This document shows positions 8,388-21,823 of a stretch of DNA of 64,000 nucleotides, in pieces. The position numbers were made by a program, and so were the translations under genes. The stretch comes from Sphingopyxis sp. H073. GTDB taxonomy: Bacteria; Pseudomonadota; Alphaproteobacteria; Sphingomonadales; Sphingomonadaceae. The stretch's first letter is position 1, and each line of letters begins with the position of its first letter. The notes beneath the pieces were generated by a model that saw only the letters and a program-made list of their open reading frames with translations, made no database searches and had not been told where the DNA came from. The stretch is taken from assembly GCF_001468395.1 (NCBI RefSeq), contig NZ_LNSG01000001.1, positions 248,001 through 312,000 on the forward strand, read 5' to 3'.

Positions 8388-8654
8388 TTGCGGCTTTTGC
8401 TGACCCTTTTGGCTTTGCTCACCGGTTTCGCGAGTGCGGACCGGGCGATGGCTGCGCCTGCCGTTCCGGCGGCGATGGGGTCGCTCGTCATGCTCGCCGA
8501 AAGCGCAGGCAAAGTCGAGGCCAGCGACAGCGAGCGCCGTCCGGCGGCCACCACACCGACCCGCCGCGCCAGCGGCGGCGGCGGCAAGCCGCGCAAGGCG
8601 GGCCCGCCGCATCTTCCCGGCCTCCTCACCGGCAGCGACCGCGCGCTCGAATAG
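8388..8654 (+). CDS. Small exported protein upstream of secA
   Basis: A TTG-started frame of 88 residues, preceded by AGAGGGG at a good distance. It begins with a signal peptide (MRLLLTLLALLTGFASADRAMA) and has a low-complexity Arg/Pro/Gly-rich C-terminal part. RKAGPP is at residues 69-74, 15 residues from the end. It ends 115 bases before the secA start on the same strand, a layout like secM-secA of E. coli. No homologue is recognised. The gene call rests on signal peptide, ribosome site and position. Confidence 0.55.
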   Translation: MRLLLTLLALLTGFASADRAMAAPAVPAAMGSLVMLAESAGKVEASDSERRPAATTPTRRASGGGGKPRKAGPPHLPGLLTGSDRALE

Positions 8655-8683
8655 CATCGCCCGCTGACGCCCTTTCGGGCTTT

Positions 8684-8703
8684 GCCTCCGCTCGCGCGGG
8701 GGC
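8684..8703 (+). promoter_or_regulatory. Hairpin between small exported ORF and secA
   Basis: GCCTCCGC (8684-8691), TCGC loop, GCGGGGGC (8696-8703) forms an 8-bp stem with one G-U pair. A smaller GCCC-TTTC-GGGC hairpin is just before it (8669-8680). No U-tract follows, so a terminator is less likely than an mRNA structure affecting secA expression. Confidence 0.35.
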
Positions 8704-8769
8704 CTTTGCATATCATTCGCGTGCGGTTTGAAACTGCGCTGAAGCCATAGAATTCCAAGGAAATCCATT

Positions 8770-11505
<2,736 letters not shown>

Positions 11506-11520
11506 CGTCAGGCTGAGGCA

Positions 11521-12255
11521 ATGCCCGGACTCGCCGCTCTCTTCGGATTGACCGCGCTGCTGTATGCGGCGGTCGGTTTCGGTGGCGGGTCGACGTACAC
11601 TGCGCTGCTGCTCTTGGGCGGCGTTGCGGTCGGGCTCGTCCCGGCGATCAGCCTCGCGTGCAATGTCGTCGTCGTCACCGGCGGGACGATCCGCTTCGCG
11701 CGCGCCGGTGTGATGCCGTGGGCCAAGGCGCTTCCCCTGATCGTCGTCGCGGCGCCGCTCGCCTTTCTTGGCGGGCTGACCCCGGTGAAACAGGGCGTGC
11801 TCGTCATTCTGCTCGGCGTGTCGCTGCTCGCCTCGGCCATCGCGCTGCTGTTCCAGCCGCAGACCGCGAAGCCCGTCGAGCTGTCGCCCAAGCTGTTGCT
11901 GCCGATCGCCGCCACGATCGGCTACCTTGCAGGCGTCGTCGGCATCGGTGGCGGTATCTTCCTCGCGCCGATCCTCCACCTCATCCGCTGGGCCGAGGCG
12001 CGCAGTGTCGCCGCGACCGCCAGCCTGTTCATCCTCGTCAACAGCCTGTTCGGGCTGACCGGCCAGCTGATCAAGGGCAAGGGCGCCGAGATGATCGACG
12101 CGGTCGCCGGGCACTGGCCGCTGCTCGTCGCGGTGCTGATCGGCGGTGCGGTTGGTACCCAGCTCGCGGTCAAGACCGGGCCCGCGACGCTGATCCGGCG
12201 GCTGACGGCGCTGCTCGTCGGCTTTGTGGCATTGCGCCTGCTCTTTGGTTTTTAA
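11521..12255 (+). CDS. TSUP family membrane permease (TauE/SafE)
   Basis: 244 residues with about eight hydrophobic helices and the two-fold TSUP repeat signature: AAVGFGGGSTYTALLL near the N-terminus and GVVGIGGGIFLAPIL near residue 145. TSUP proteins move organosulfonates, sulfite or small organic anions across the inner membrane; the substrate cannot be assigned. The start is 15 bases after the secA stop, so read-through is likely, but function is probably unrelated. Confidence 0.85.
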   Translation: MPGLAALFGLTALLYAAVGFGGGSTYTALLLLGGVAVGLVPAISLACNVVVVTGGTIRFARAGVMPWAKALPLIVVAAPLAFLGGLTPVKQGVLVILLGVSLLASAIALLFQPQTAKPVELSPKLLLPIAATIGYLAGVVGIGGGIFLAPILHLIRWAEARSVAATASLFILVNSLFGLTGQLIKGKGAEMIDAVAGHWPLLVAVLIGGAVGTQLAVKTGPATLIRRLTALLVGFVALRLLFGF

Positions 12256-12390
12256 GGGCTTTCAGCGCTCTTGCCTTCCGGCGTGTCAGTGCTAGCATCA
12301 TCCAACAAGCTTGGCGGCCGCGTAGCCTACAAGCGACGCAGCAGGCAGGGATGACCCGGGCCGCGCACCGCGCGCGGCCGGACCGAAGGC

Positions 12391-13830
12391 ATGTTGCGTG
12401 GAAAGGGCTGGGGCATTCCTTTTTTCGACGAGATGACGGGACATGGGGGCGAGGTCCGATCGCCCTACCGCGATTATCATGACTGGTTCGATCGTGAGGA
12501 TGCGGCCCGCATCCAGCGCAAGGCGCAGCAGGCCGAGGCCTTTTTTCGTACCACCGGCATCACCTTCAACGTCTATGGCGAGGATGAGGCCGACGAGCGG
12601 CTGATCCCGTTCGACGTCGTTCCGCGCATCATCTCGGCGGGCGAATGGCGCCGCCTGTCGCGCGGGATCGAACAGCGCGTGCGCGCCCTCAACGCCTTCC
12701 TCCACGATATCTACCACCGGCAGGAAATCCTTCGCGCCGGTCGCGTGCCGGTCAATCTCATCTCGCGCAACGAGGCCTTCCTGCCGATGATGATGGGTAT
12801 GGACCCGCCGGGCGGCGTCTATACGCATATCAGCGGTATCGACATCGTCCGCACCGGGCCGAATGAATATTATGTGCTCGAGGATAATGCGCGCACGCCA
12901 TCGGGCGTGTCGTACATGCTCGAGAATCGCGAGACGATGCTCCAGATGTTTCCCGAGCTGTTCGCGAAAATCTCGGTACGCGAGGTTAGCGACTATCCGC
13001 TCAACCTCTTGAAGTCGCTCTCGGCCTGCGCCCCGCCGAAGTGCAACGGCACGCCGACGGTCGCGGTGCTGACCCCCGGCATCCACAACAGCGCCTATTT
13101 CGAGCACAGCTTCATCGCCGACCAGATGGGCGCCGAGCTGGTCGAGGGGCATGACCTGCGCGTCGTCGACGGCCGCGTCGCGATGCGCACGACGCAGGGC
13201 TATACGCCGATCGACGTCATCTATCGCCGCGTCGATGACGATTTCCTTGACCCGCTGAACTTCCGGCCCGATTCGATGCTCGGCGTGCCGGGGATCTGGG
13301 ACGTCTATCGCGCCGGCGGGATCACGATCGCCAACGCGCCGGGTACGGGGATCGCCGACGACAAGGCGCTCTACAGCTACATGCCCGACATCATCGAATT
13401 CTATACGGGCGAAAAGGCGCTGCTGCCCAATGTGCCGACATGGCGCTGCAGCGACCCCGACCATCTGAAAGAGGTGCTGGACCGGCTGCCCGAACTGGTC
13501 GTCAAGGAAGTCCACGGGTCGGGCGGCTACGGCATGCTCGTCGGCCCGGCTGCGAGCAGGAAGGAGGTCGCCGCCTTCCGCAGGAAGCTGGAGGCGAACC
13601 CCGGCAATTACATCGCGCAGCCGACGCTGTCGCTCTCGACCGTCCCGATCTTCACCAAGGCGGGGCTGGCACCGCGGCACGTCGACCTTCGGCCCTTCGT
13701 GCTCATGTCGCCGCAGGGGATCACGATCACGCCCGGCGGGCTGACGCGCGTCGCGATGACCAAGGGGTCGCTGGTCGTCAATTCGAGCCAGGGCGGCGGC
13801 ACCAAAGACACCTGGGTATTGGAAGACTGA
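12391..13830 (+). CDS. Circularly permuted ATP-grasp type 2 protein (Anbu operon)
   Basis: A 479-residue circularly permuted ATP-grasp protein with the family signatures LEDNARTPSGVSYMLENR, GYTPIDVIYRRVDDDFLDPL and KEVHGSGGYGML. ATP-grasp enzymes form amide bonds through acylphosphates. This type is predicted to make a peptide or peptide-like product in operons with alpha-E, transglutaminase and Anbu proteins. First gene of a four-gene operon ending at 16356; its TGA overlaps the next ATG (TGATG). Confidence 0.9.
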   Translation: MLRGKGWGIPFFDEMTGHGGEVRSPYRDYHDWFDREDAARIQRKAQQAEAFFRTTGITFNVYGEDEADERLIPFDVVPRIISAGEWRRLSRGIEQRVRALNAFLHDIYHRQEILRAGRVPVNLISRNEAFLPMMMGMDPPGGVYTHISGIDIVRTGPNEYYVLEDNARTPSGVSYMLENRETMLQMFPELFAKISVREVSDYPLNLLKSLSACAPPKCNGTPTVAVLTPGIHNSAYFEHSFIADQMGAELVEGHDLRVVDGRVAMRTTQGYTPIDVIYRRVDDDFLDPLNFRPDSMLGVPGIWDVYRAGGITIANAPGTGIADDKALYSYMPDIIEFYTGEKALLPNVPTWRCSDPDHLKEVLDRLPELVVKEVHGSGGYGMLVGPAASRKEVAAFRRKLEANPGNYIAQPTLSLSTVPIFTKAGLAPRHVDLRPFVLMSPQGITITPGGLTRVAMTKGSLVVNSSQGGGTKDTWVLED

Positions 13831-14771
13831 TGCTCGGGAAAACGGCAGGATCGCTGTTCTGGATGGCGCGCTACCTCGAGCGCAGCGAGAATAATGCGCG
13901 GCTGATCGACGCGGGCTTCCGCATCGCGCTGACACGGTCGAGCACCGCGGCGGCCGAATGGCGCTCGGTGCTCGTCACCGCGGGACAGGATGTCCGGTTC
14001 CGTCAGGCGCATCAGGACTATCATTCGCAACGCGTCGTCGATTTCATGCTGCGCGACCCGGCCAATCCGTCGAGTATATTATCGGTGGTCAAGCAGGCGC
14101 GCGACAATGCGCGCACGGCGCGCACCTATCTCACCCGCGAAGTATGGGAGGCGGTCAACACCAGCTGGATGGCGCTCGGCGCGCAGCTCAAGCGGCAGGT
14201 GCGTGAGGACGATCTGCCCGATGTGCTCGCGGCGATCCGCCAGAACAATGCGCTCGTGCGCGGGGCCTTTTCGGGCACGATGCTGCGCAACGACGGCTAT
14301 AATTTCGCGCGGCTCGGCACCTTCCTCGAACGCGCCGACAACACCGCGCGCATCCTCGACGTCAAATATTATCTGCTGCTGCCGTCGGTTGCGCATATCG
14401 GCACCTCGATCGACAATGTGCAGTGGGAGACGATCCTGCGCTCGGTGTCGGCGCACCGCGCCTATCACTGGCTCTACGGTACCGAGATCAGCGCGCTCAA
14501 GATCGCCGAATTCCTGATCCTCTACAAACAGATGCCGCGCAGTCTTGCTTTCTGCTGCGACCAGATGAACGACAATCTAGGCCTGCTCCAGCGCGCCTAT
14601 GGCGTGGAGACCGACGCGATCCGCATGGGTTCGTCGATGTGCCGCGAACGCCTGTCGCGCCCGATCGGGTCGATCTTCGACGGCGGGCTGCACGAATTCA
14701 TCACCGACTTCCTTCGTGCCAACGCCGCGCTCGCGCAGCAGATCGAGCGCGACTACCGCTTTGTGGAATGA
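13830..14771 (+). CDS. Alpha-E domain protein (Anbu operon)
   Basis: 313 residues, almost all helical, starting LGKTAGSLFWMARYLERSENNARL, quoted here as the alpha-E hallmark FWMARYLERSENNAR. It contains LGTFLERADNTARILDVKYY and SAHRAYHWLYG. The alpha-E domain occurs almost only beside circularly permuted ATP-grasp proteins and is thought to act with them. Biochemical activity is not established. Start overlaps the upstream stop by one base; its own stop overlaps the transglutaminase start. Confidence 0.9.
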   Translation: MLGKTAGSLFWMARYLERSENNARLIDAGFRIALTRSSTAAAEWRSVLVTAGQDVRFRQAHQDYHSQRVVDFMLRDPANPSSILSVVKQARDNARTARTYLTREVWEAVNTSWMALGAQLKRQVREDDLPDVLAAIRQNNALVRGAFSGTMLRNDGYNFARLGTFLERADNTARILDVKYYLLLPSVAHIGTSIDNVQWETILRSVSAHRAYHWLYGTEISALKIAEFLILYKQMPRSLAFCCDQMNDNLGLLQRAYGVETDAIRMGSSMCRERLSRPIGSIFDGGLHEFITDFLRANAALAQQIERDYRFVE

Positions 14772-15577
14772 CGATGAAACTGCGTGTCGAACATACCACC
14801 CATTATCAGTACGACAGCCCGGTTCGCTACGCGCTGCAGCAGCTCAAGCTGACGCCGAAGGAGCGACCCGGGCAACAGCTGATCCACGACTGGACGATCG
14901 CGATCGACGGCGGTTCGCAGCAGTTCCATTATACCGATCATCACGGCAATGGCGTCGACCTGATCGCGGTCGACAGCGGCGCGCGCGAGCTTGTCATCCG
15001 CTGCGCCGGCGAGGTCGAACTGGTGACGTGGGACGGGGTGATCGGCCCGCATCGCGGGCCGATGCCGCTGTGGAGCTTCCTGCGCCGCACTCCGCTGACG
15101 CGGCCGGGACGCGGGGTGCGCGCGCTGGTATCCTCGCTGGGCCGCGATTTTGCATCGGATATCGAACGCGCGCACGCGCTGTCGGCGCTGATCCTCGAAA
15201 AACTGCCGTACCGGATCGGCGTGACCGATGCCGAAACGACGGCTGAGACCGCGCTCTCGGGCGAGGGCGGCGTGTGTCAGGACCACACCCATATCTTCAT
15301 TTCGGCGATGCGGCAGCTCGGGCACCCGGCGCGCTATGTCTCGGGCTATCTGATGATGAACGACCGAACGCATCAGGATGCGACGCACGCCTGGGCCGAG
15401 GCCCATTTCGACAACATCGGCTGGATCGGTTTCGACGTCAGCAACGGCCATTCTCCGGATCGCCGTTACATCCGCGTCGCGACCGGGCTCGACTATCGCG
15501 ACGCGGCCCCGGTTCGCGGGATGCGTTATGGTGCAGCGCAAGAAAATCTGGTTGTCCAATTGCAGGTCCAGCAATAA
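14768..15577 (+). CDS. Transglutaminase-like cysteine peptidase (Anbu operon)
   Basis: A 269-residue transglutaminase-superfamily protein with an N-terminal beta-barrel domain (MKLRVEHTTHYQYDSPV) and a papain-like core. The catalytic triad is visible: Cys in GEGGVCQDHTHIFI, His in DATHAWAEAHF and Asp in WIGFDVSNG. Such proteins are thought to cleave or crosslink peptides made by the adjacent ATP-grasp enzyme. Start ATG at 14768 overlaps the alpha-E stop; ATG at 14774 is an equal alternative. Confidence 0.9.
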   Translation: MTMKLRVEHTTHYQYDSPVRYALQQLKLTPKERPGQQLIHDWTIAIDGGSQQFHYTDHHGNGVDLIAVDSGARELVIRCAGEVELVTWDGVIGPHRGPMPLWSFLRRTPLTRPGRGVRALVSSLGRDFASDIERAHALSALILEKLPYRIGVTDAETTAETALSGEGGVCQDHTHIFISAMRQLGHPARYVSGYLMMNDRTHQDATHAWAEAHFDNIGWIGFDVSNGHSPDRRYIRVATGLDYRDAAPVRGMRYGAAQENLVVQLQVQQ

Positions 15578-15624
15578 GCGGGCTGCGGGCGATCAGAATA
15601 ATCCGGGGCGGGAAACGGGATTCG

Positions 15625-16356
15625 ATGACTTATTGCGTTGGCATGCGTTTGAACAAGGGGCTGGTGTTCATGTCGGACACCCGCACCAATGCCGGCGTCG
15701 ACGATATCTCGCAGGTCCGCAAGATGCGCAGCTGGCATGTGCCGGGCGAGCGCGTGATCACCCTGATGTCGGCGGGCAACCTGGCAACGACGCAAGCGGT
15801 CGTCAGCTTGCTCGACGAGCGCACCAAGGCCCCCGAAGAGCGCCATCCCTCGATCTTGGCGGCGCCGTCGATGTTCGCGGTCGCGACGATCGTCGGCGAG
15901 ACGCTCCGCCAGATTGTAATGCGCCACAATGATGAGGGGCCGGCGGCGGAGTCGCTGTTCCGCGCGTCGCTGATCGTCGGCGGGCAGATCAACGGCGCCG
16001 AGCCGCGGCTGTTCCTGGTCTATCCCGAAGGCAATTTCATCGAGGCGGGGGAGGATAATCCCTTCTTCCAGATCGGCGAGACGAAATACGGCCGGCCGAT
16101 CATCGTGCGCTCCTACGATCCCGCGATGTCGTTCGAGGATGCGGTGAAATTGCTGTGCGTCTCGTTCGATTCGACGATCCGCGCCAATGCCGGCGTCGAC
16201 CTGCCGATCGATCTGAAGGTGCACGAGCGCGACGATTTCGTCGGCGTGCGGGAGCGCCGGTTCGAGCGCAACGATCCCTATTTCGAAAGCGTCGCCGACG
16301 GCTGGGCCGAGGCGCTGGGAATCGCGCTGGCCGAACTGCCCGACTTCCATTTCTGA
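15625..16356 (+). CDS. Anbu proteasome-type protease
   Basis: A 243-residue Ntn-hydrolase of the Anbu (ancestral beta subunit) family. It starts MTYCVGMRL; removal of Met exposes the nucleophile Thr. Asp18 (SDTRT) and Lys33 (VRKMRS) match the proteasome beta Asp17 and Lys33 in mature numbering within one residue. Anbu forms open helical or ring assemblies rather than a 20S barrel. It closes the ATP-grasp/alpha-E/transglutaminase operon, 47 bases after the previous stop, and is followed by a terminator. Confidence 0.92.
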   Translation: MTYCVGMRLNKGLVFMSDTRTNAGVDDISQVRKMRSWHVPGERVITLMSAGNLATTQAVVSLLDERTKAPEERHPSILAAPSMFAVATIVGETLRQIVMRHNDEGPAAESLFRASLIVGGQINGAEPRLFLVYPEGNFIEAGEDNPFFQIGETKYGRPIIVRSYDPAMSFEDAVKLLCVSFDSTIRANAGVDLPIDLKVHERDDFVGVRERRFERNDPYFESVADGWAEALGIALAELPDFHF

Positions 16357-16393
16357 CCGCCCCGCCGGGCGATCGACAGTCCCTGAAAAGGAA

Positions 16394-16421
16394 GGCCCGG
16401 AAGGACGGTGCCTTCCGGGCC
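16394..16421 (+). terminator. Hairpin downstream of Anbu operon
   Basis: GGCCCGGAAGG (16394-16404), a 6-base loop and CCTTCCGGGCC (16411-16421) form a perfect 11-bp stem 38 bases after the Anbu stop. The following sequence is only weakly T-rich (ATGTTG). It also faces the 3' end of convergent acs. Nothing else is seen up to the acs stop. Confidence 0.6.
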
Positions 16422-16533
16422 ATGTTGCTCCGGCCGCAGGGAGGGGGAAAGGCGGCCGGAACTTGGGGGCGCCCCCGATATGGCGCCTCATCGCCCCGGC
16501 CTCAATCATACGAAAGAATGTGGCGGCGAAACC

Positions 16534-18498
<1,965 letters not shown>

Positions 18499-18570
18499 TC
18501 TTCTTCTCCCGATTTCAGGCCCGTCCTCGTCGCATTGACGTGCGGCCGCGAATCCTCGTTTCTCTCCTTA

Positions 18571-18651
18571 TCCGCTCGCATCGCGCGAAGTCGAGATGCC
18601 GATCGGTCGTGAGCACTCGCAAGGCGTCTCGACTTCGCTCGACACGAACGG
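18571..18651. repeat. Palindromic intergenic repeat, copy A
   Basis: Inverted arms GCGAAGTCGAGATGCC and GTCTCGACTTCGCTCGACAC, ending CACGAACGG, lie between acs and the ALDH7 gene. A near-identical copy in the same orientation lies just past that gene at 20223-20307. This is a sphingomonad-type interspersed palindrome, probably a stable hairpin in RNA. Confidence 0.75.
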
Positions 18652-18699
18652 GGGCAGAGGATTAGAGGCAGCGCAATATTGCAATCGAAAGGACGGAAG

Positions 18700-20199
18700 A
18701 TGGCCGGAGTCGGCGAAGAGGTCGATCGCATTCTCGGCGCCCTGGGCGTCGACCGGGCGGCATGGACCGACGGATCGATGCCTGCTGTGACGCCGCTGAC
18801 CGGCGAACAACTGGGGAAAATCAAGATCGTCGATGCGGCGGCGATCGAGGCGGTGCTGGATCAGGCGAGCGCCGCCTTTCGCGCATGGCGGAACGTGCCG
18901 GCGCCGCGCCGCGGCGAACTCGTTCGCCTGCTCGGCGAAGAGCTTCGCGCCGCCAAGGACGATCTGGCAAAGCTGGTGACGATCGAGGCGGGCAAGATCC
19001 CGTCCGAGGGCGCGGGCGAGGTGCAAGAGATGATCGACATCTGCGACTTCGCGGTCGGGCTGTCGCGCCAGCTATACGGCCTGACGATCGCGACCGAGCG
19101 GCCGGGGCACCGGATGATGGAGGTCTGGCATCCGCTGGGCGTCGCCGGGGTGATTTCGGCATTCAACTTTCCCGTCGCGGTGTGGGCGTGGAATGCGGCG
19201 CTCGCGCTGGTGTGCGGCAACAGCGTGGTGTGGAAACCGTCGGAAAAGACGCCGCTTACCGCGCTCGCGACGCAGGCGATTTTCGAGCGTGCGCTGGCGC
19301 GTTTCGGCGATGCGCCCGCGGGGCTGTCGCAACTGCTGATCGGCGGGCGCGAGGCGGGCGAGACGCTGGTCGACGACGCGCGCGTCGCGCTGGTGTCGGC
19401 GACGGGGTCGACGCGGATGGGCCGCGCGGTGGCGCCGCGCCTCGCCCGGCGCTTCGCACGCGCGATCCTCGAACTCGGCGGCAACAACGGCGTGATCGTC
19501 GCGCCTTCGGCCGACCTCGACCTGGCGCTGCGCGGCGTCGCCTTCGGGGCGATGGGAACTGCGGGGCAGCGCTGCACGACGACGCGGCGGCTGTTTCTTC
19601 ATGACGGCATCTACGATGGTTTCGTAGCGAAGCTTAAGGCCGCCTATGCCAGCGTGGGTGTCGGCAATCCGCTGGAGGGCGAGGTTCTCGTCGGGCCGCT
19701 GATCGATCGGGCCGCTTATGAGAGGATGCAGGAGGCGCTGGGTGCGGCAGAGGCAGCGGGCGGGGTGGTGCACGGCGGCGAGCGCATCGGCGAGGGCGCC
19801 AGCTTCTATGTGAAGCCCGCGCTTGTTGAGATGCCGGGGCAGGTCGGGCCGGTGCTCGAAGAGACCTTCGCGCCGATCCTCTACGTCATGCGCTACTACG
19901 ACCTCGATGCCGTGATCGGGCTGCACAATGACGTCGCGGCCGGGCTGTCGTCGGCGATCTTCACCACCGACATGCGCGAGGCCGAGCGGTTTCTGGCCGC
20001 GAGCGACTGCGGCATCGCGAACGTTAACCTTGGTACCTCGGGCGCCGAGATCGGCGGCGCATTCGGGGGCGAAAAGGAAACCGGCGGCGGGCGCGAGAGC
20101 GGTTCGGACAGCTGGCGCCAATATATGCGCCGCGCGACGAATACCGTGAATTATTCTGACGCGCTGCCGCTGGCGCAGGGGGTTTCGTTCGAGATTTAG
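18700..20199 (+). CDS. ALDH7-family semialdehyde dehydrogenase (L-piperidine-6-carboxylate type)
   Basis: 499 residues, antiquitin-like. The nucleophile is Cys in GTAGQRCTTTRR and the general base Glu in LELGGNNG. The ISAFNFPVAVWAWN and TGSTRMGRAV segments are those of NAD-dependent alpha-aminoadipate semialdehyde/piperidine-6-carboxylate dehydrogenases of lysine catabolism. Substrate choice within ALDH7 is by family only; no other lysine-degradation gene is adjacent. ATG at 18700 follows AAGGACGGAAG; an in-frame ATG 21 bases earlier is less well placed. The gene is flanked by two copies of one palindromic repeat. Confidence 0.87.
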   Translation: MAGVGEEVDRILGALGVDRAAWTDGSMPAVTPLTGEQLGKIKIVDAAAIEAVLDQASAAFRAWRNVPAPRRGELVRLLGEELRAAKDDLAKLVTIEAGKIPSEGAGEVQEMIDICDFAVGLSRQLYGLTIATERPGHRMMEVWHPLGVAGVISAFNFPVAVWAWNAALALVCGNSVVWKPSEKTPLTALATQAIFERALARFGDAPAGLSQLLIGGREAGETLVDDARVALVSATGSTRMGRAVAPRLARRFARAILELGGNNGVIVAPSADLDLALRGVAFGAMGTAGQRCTTTRRLFLHDGIYDGFVAKLKAAYASVGVGNPLEGEVLVGPLIDRAAYERMQEALGAAEAAGGVVHGGERIGEGASFYVKPALVEMPGQVGPVLEETFAPILYVMRYYDLDAVIGLHNDVAAGLSSAIFTTDMREAERFLAASDCGIANVNLGTSGAEIGGAFGGEKETGGGRESGSDSWRQYMRRATNTVNYSDALPLAQGVSFEI

Positions 20200-20222
20200 C
20201 TTCCGAAAAGCCGGTCCAAAAT

Positions 20223-20307
20223 TTCCGTTCGCATCGAGCGAAGTCGAGATGCCCATCGGAGTGGTGCGAGGCCGACAGGTGTCTCGACTTCGCTCGACAC
20301 GAACGGA
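20223..20307. repeat. Palindromic intergenic repeat, copy B
   Basis: Same element as at 18571-18651, same orientation: TCGCATCGAGCGAAGTCGAG and TCTCGACTTCGCTCGACACG arms with a differing loop. It sits between the 3' ends of the ALDH7 gene and the convergent thiolase-like gene and may act as a transcription barrier. Confidence 0.75.
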
Positions 20308-20319
20308 ATAGAGGTTGGA

Positions 20320-21822
20320 TCAGATTGACCGCCAACCGAAGCCTTCCTCCAACGCCACAATCTGCCCTGCAGTGCCCACCGGCTCGGCCTTGCCATCAGT
20401 CAAGAACGCCAGCATCGCCGCGTCGGTCACATCGACATGCGCCAGCGTGCGTGCGCCTTCGGGCGTGCGCGCCACCACGACACCCGCTTTCGGACTGCCG
20501 TCACGGTCGTAAAAGACCGTGTAGCTCTCGATCGTCGCCGGCCCTGTATAATCCTCGACCAATTCAGGCACCGGTCCACGCTTCGTTTCCGCCTCCGCCT
20601 GATAGTCGAAATCCTGCGGGAAACTCGCCGCCGCGATCGGCTCGCTGCCGAGGACGATGCAATGATTGTCGGTTGCGAAGCCGCCATTGGCGAACAGGAA
20701 TCCATAGCGGCCTCCGCGGCGGAGTTTATCCACCATCGAGACGATCGCATGGCTCATATAATTGGCGATCGGGCCGCCGCCGAAGGTCAGCCCGCCGAAC
20801 ACCGTTGCGGGCCGGTCGGCGGGCCAGCCGAGCGTGCGCCGCGCCATCTTGGGCACGCAGGGGAAGCAGCTGTAGAGTTCGACATAGTCGAAATCGCCGA
20901 CCGCCATGCCATTCAGCTCAAGCGTGCGATTGATCGACGTCTCCATGCTCACGCTGCCGTCGTAGCGGTCGCGGTGGAGGATGCTTGCGGGCTCCTTCGC
21001 CGCCGCGCCCATCCCGACATAGATCAGCCGGTCCTCGGCGATGCCGCGACGGCGCGCTTCAGCAAGGCTCGCGACGAGGAAGCCCGCGCCCTGGTTTACC
21101 GACGAATTGGCGACCATCAGCTTCGAATAGGGGAAGGCAATCGGGCGGTTGCGCTCGTCGACGCGGAGGATGTCATCGGGCGTCGCGGGTTTACGAATCC
21201 ATGCACCGTCGTTCGCGGCCGCGATCTCCGAAAAGCGCGACCAGATTTCCGCGCTTTCAGTCTGCGCTTCGGCGAGCGTCTGGCCCCACGCGGCGCGCGT
21301 GGCATTCTCATAGAGGGGATAGACATCGACCGGAGCGGCGAGGCCGTGGAGCTGCGCGTAGTTCGGCTCGCGCCGCGTCGCGACCTTGCGGATCGCGTTA
21401 TAGCTTTTGTCTTCGCCGCTCGCGGCCTTGGCGGCGCGCCCGGCGGCCGTGCGTAAGGCTTCGGCGCCGACGATCGCGGCGAGCTTGACCTCGCCCGCGC
21501 CGATGCGATTTGCGGCTTCGTTGAGCAGGCGTACCGGCGTGTCGCCGTGCGGCGCCGCCGACTGGTAATTGATCGCCGGGCTGGCGCCGATGGCGGCGGC
21601 CAGCGGTTCGGGCAGCTTGCCAAGGCTGTGAAAGCTGATCTGGTCGACGATCGCGAGGCTGTCGATCTCGGCGAGCGGCACGCCGGCGTCTTCGGCGGCG
21701 ACCCGCAGCGCCGCGACCATCAGCCCGAGCGAGTCGAGCCCTTCGTCGGGGTCGGCGGGGCGGTCGTTGACCTGGCCGACGCCGATGATGACGGGAATGC
21801 GCTCGGGATCGGTCATGGTCAT
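20320..21822 (-). CDS. SCP2-thiolase-like protein type 1 (acetyl-CoA acetyltransferase-like)
   Basis: A 500-residue thiolase-superfamily protein. It has the thiolase layout (IIGVGQVNDRP at the N-terminus, NSSVNQGAGFLVAS, FGGGPIANYMSHA) plus an extra C-terminal beta domain from about residue 415, characteristic of thiolase-like protein type 1. Where true thiolases carry the nucleophilic Cys, this one reads INYQSAAPHGDTP, so classical thiolysis is doubtful. Start ATG at 21822 is one base after the stop of the upstream enoyl-CoA hydratase gene, making a two-gene acyl-CoA operon. Confidence 0.8.
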   Translation of the reverse strand: MTMTDPERIPVIIGVGQVNDRPADPDEGLDSLGLMVAALRVAAEDAGVPLAEIDSLAIVDQISFHSLGKLPEPLAAAIGASPAINYQSAAPHGDTPVRLLNEAANRIGAGEVKLAAIVGAEALRTAAGRAAKAASGEDKSYNAIRKVATRREPNYAQLHGLAAPVDVYPLYENATRAAWGQTLAEAQTESAEIWSRFSEIAAANDGAWIRKPATPDDILRVDERNRPIAFPYSKLMVANSSVNQGAGFLVASLAEARRRGIAEDRLIYVGMGAAAKEPASILHRDRYDGSVSMETSINRTLELNGMAVGDFDYVELYSCFPCVPKMARRTLGWPADRPATVFGGLTFGGGPIANYMSHAIVSMVDKLRRGGRYGFLFANGGFATDNHCIVLGSEPIAAASFPQDFDYQAEAETKRGPVPELVEDYTGPATIESYTVFYDRDGSPKAGVVVARTPEGARTLAHVDVTDAAMLAFLTDGKAEPVGTAGQIVALEEGFGWRSI

Positions 21823-21823
21823 G

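Noticed and set aside
12298-13935. A 545-residue frame antisense to the ATP-grasp gene
   Set aside because: Antisense shadow of a well-supported operon gene.
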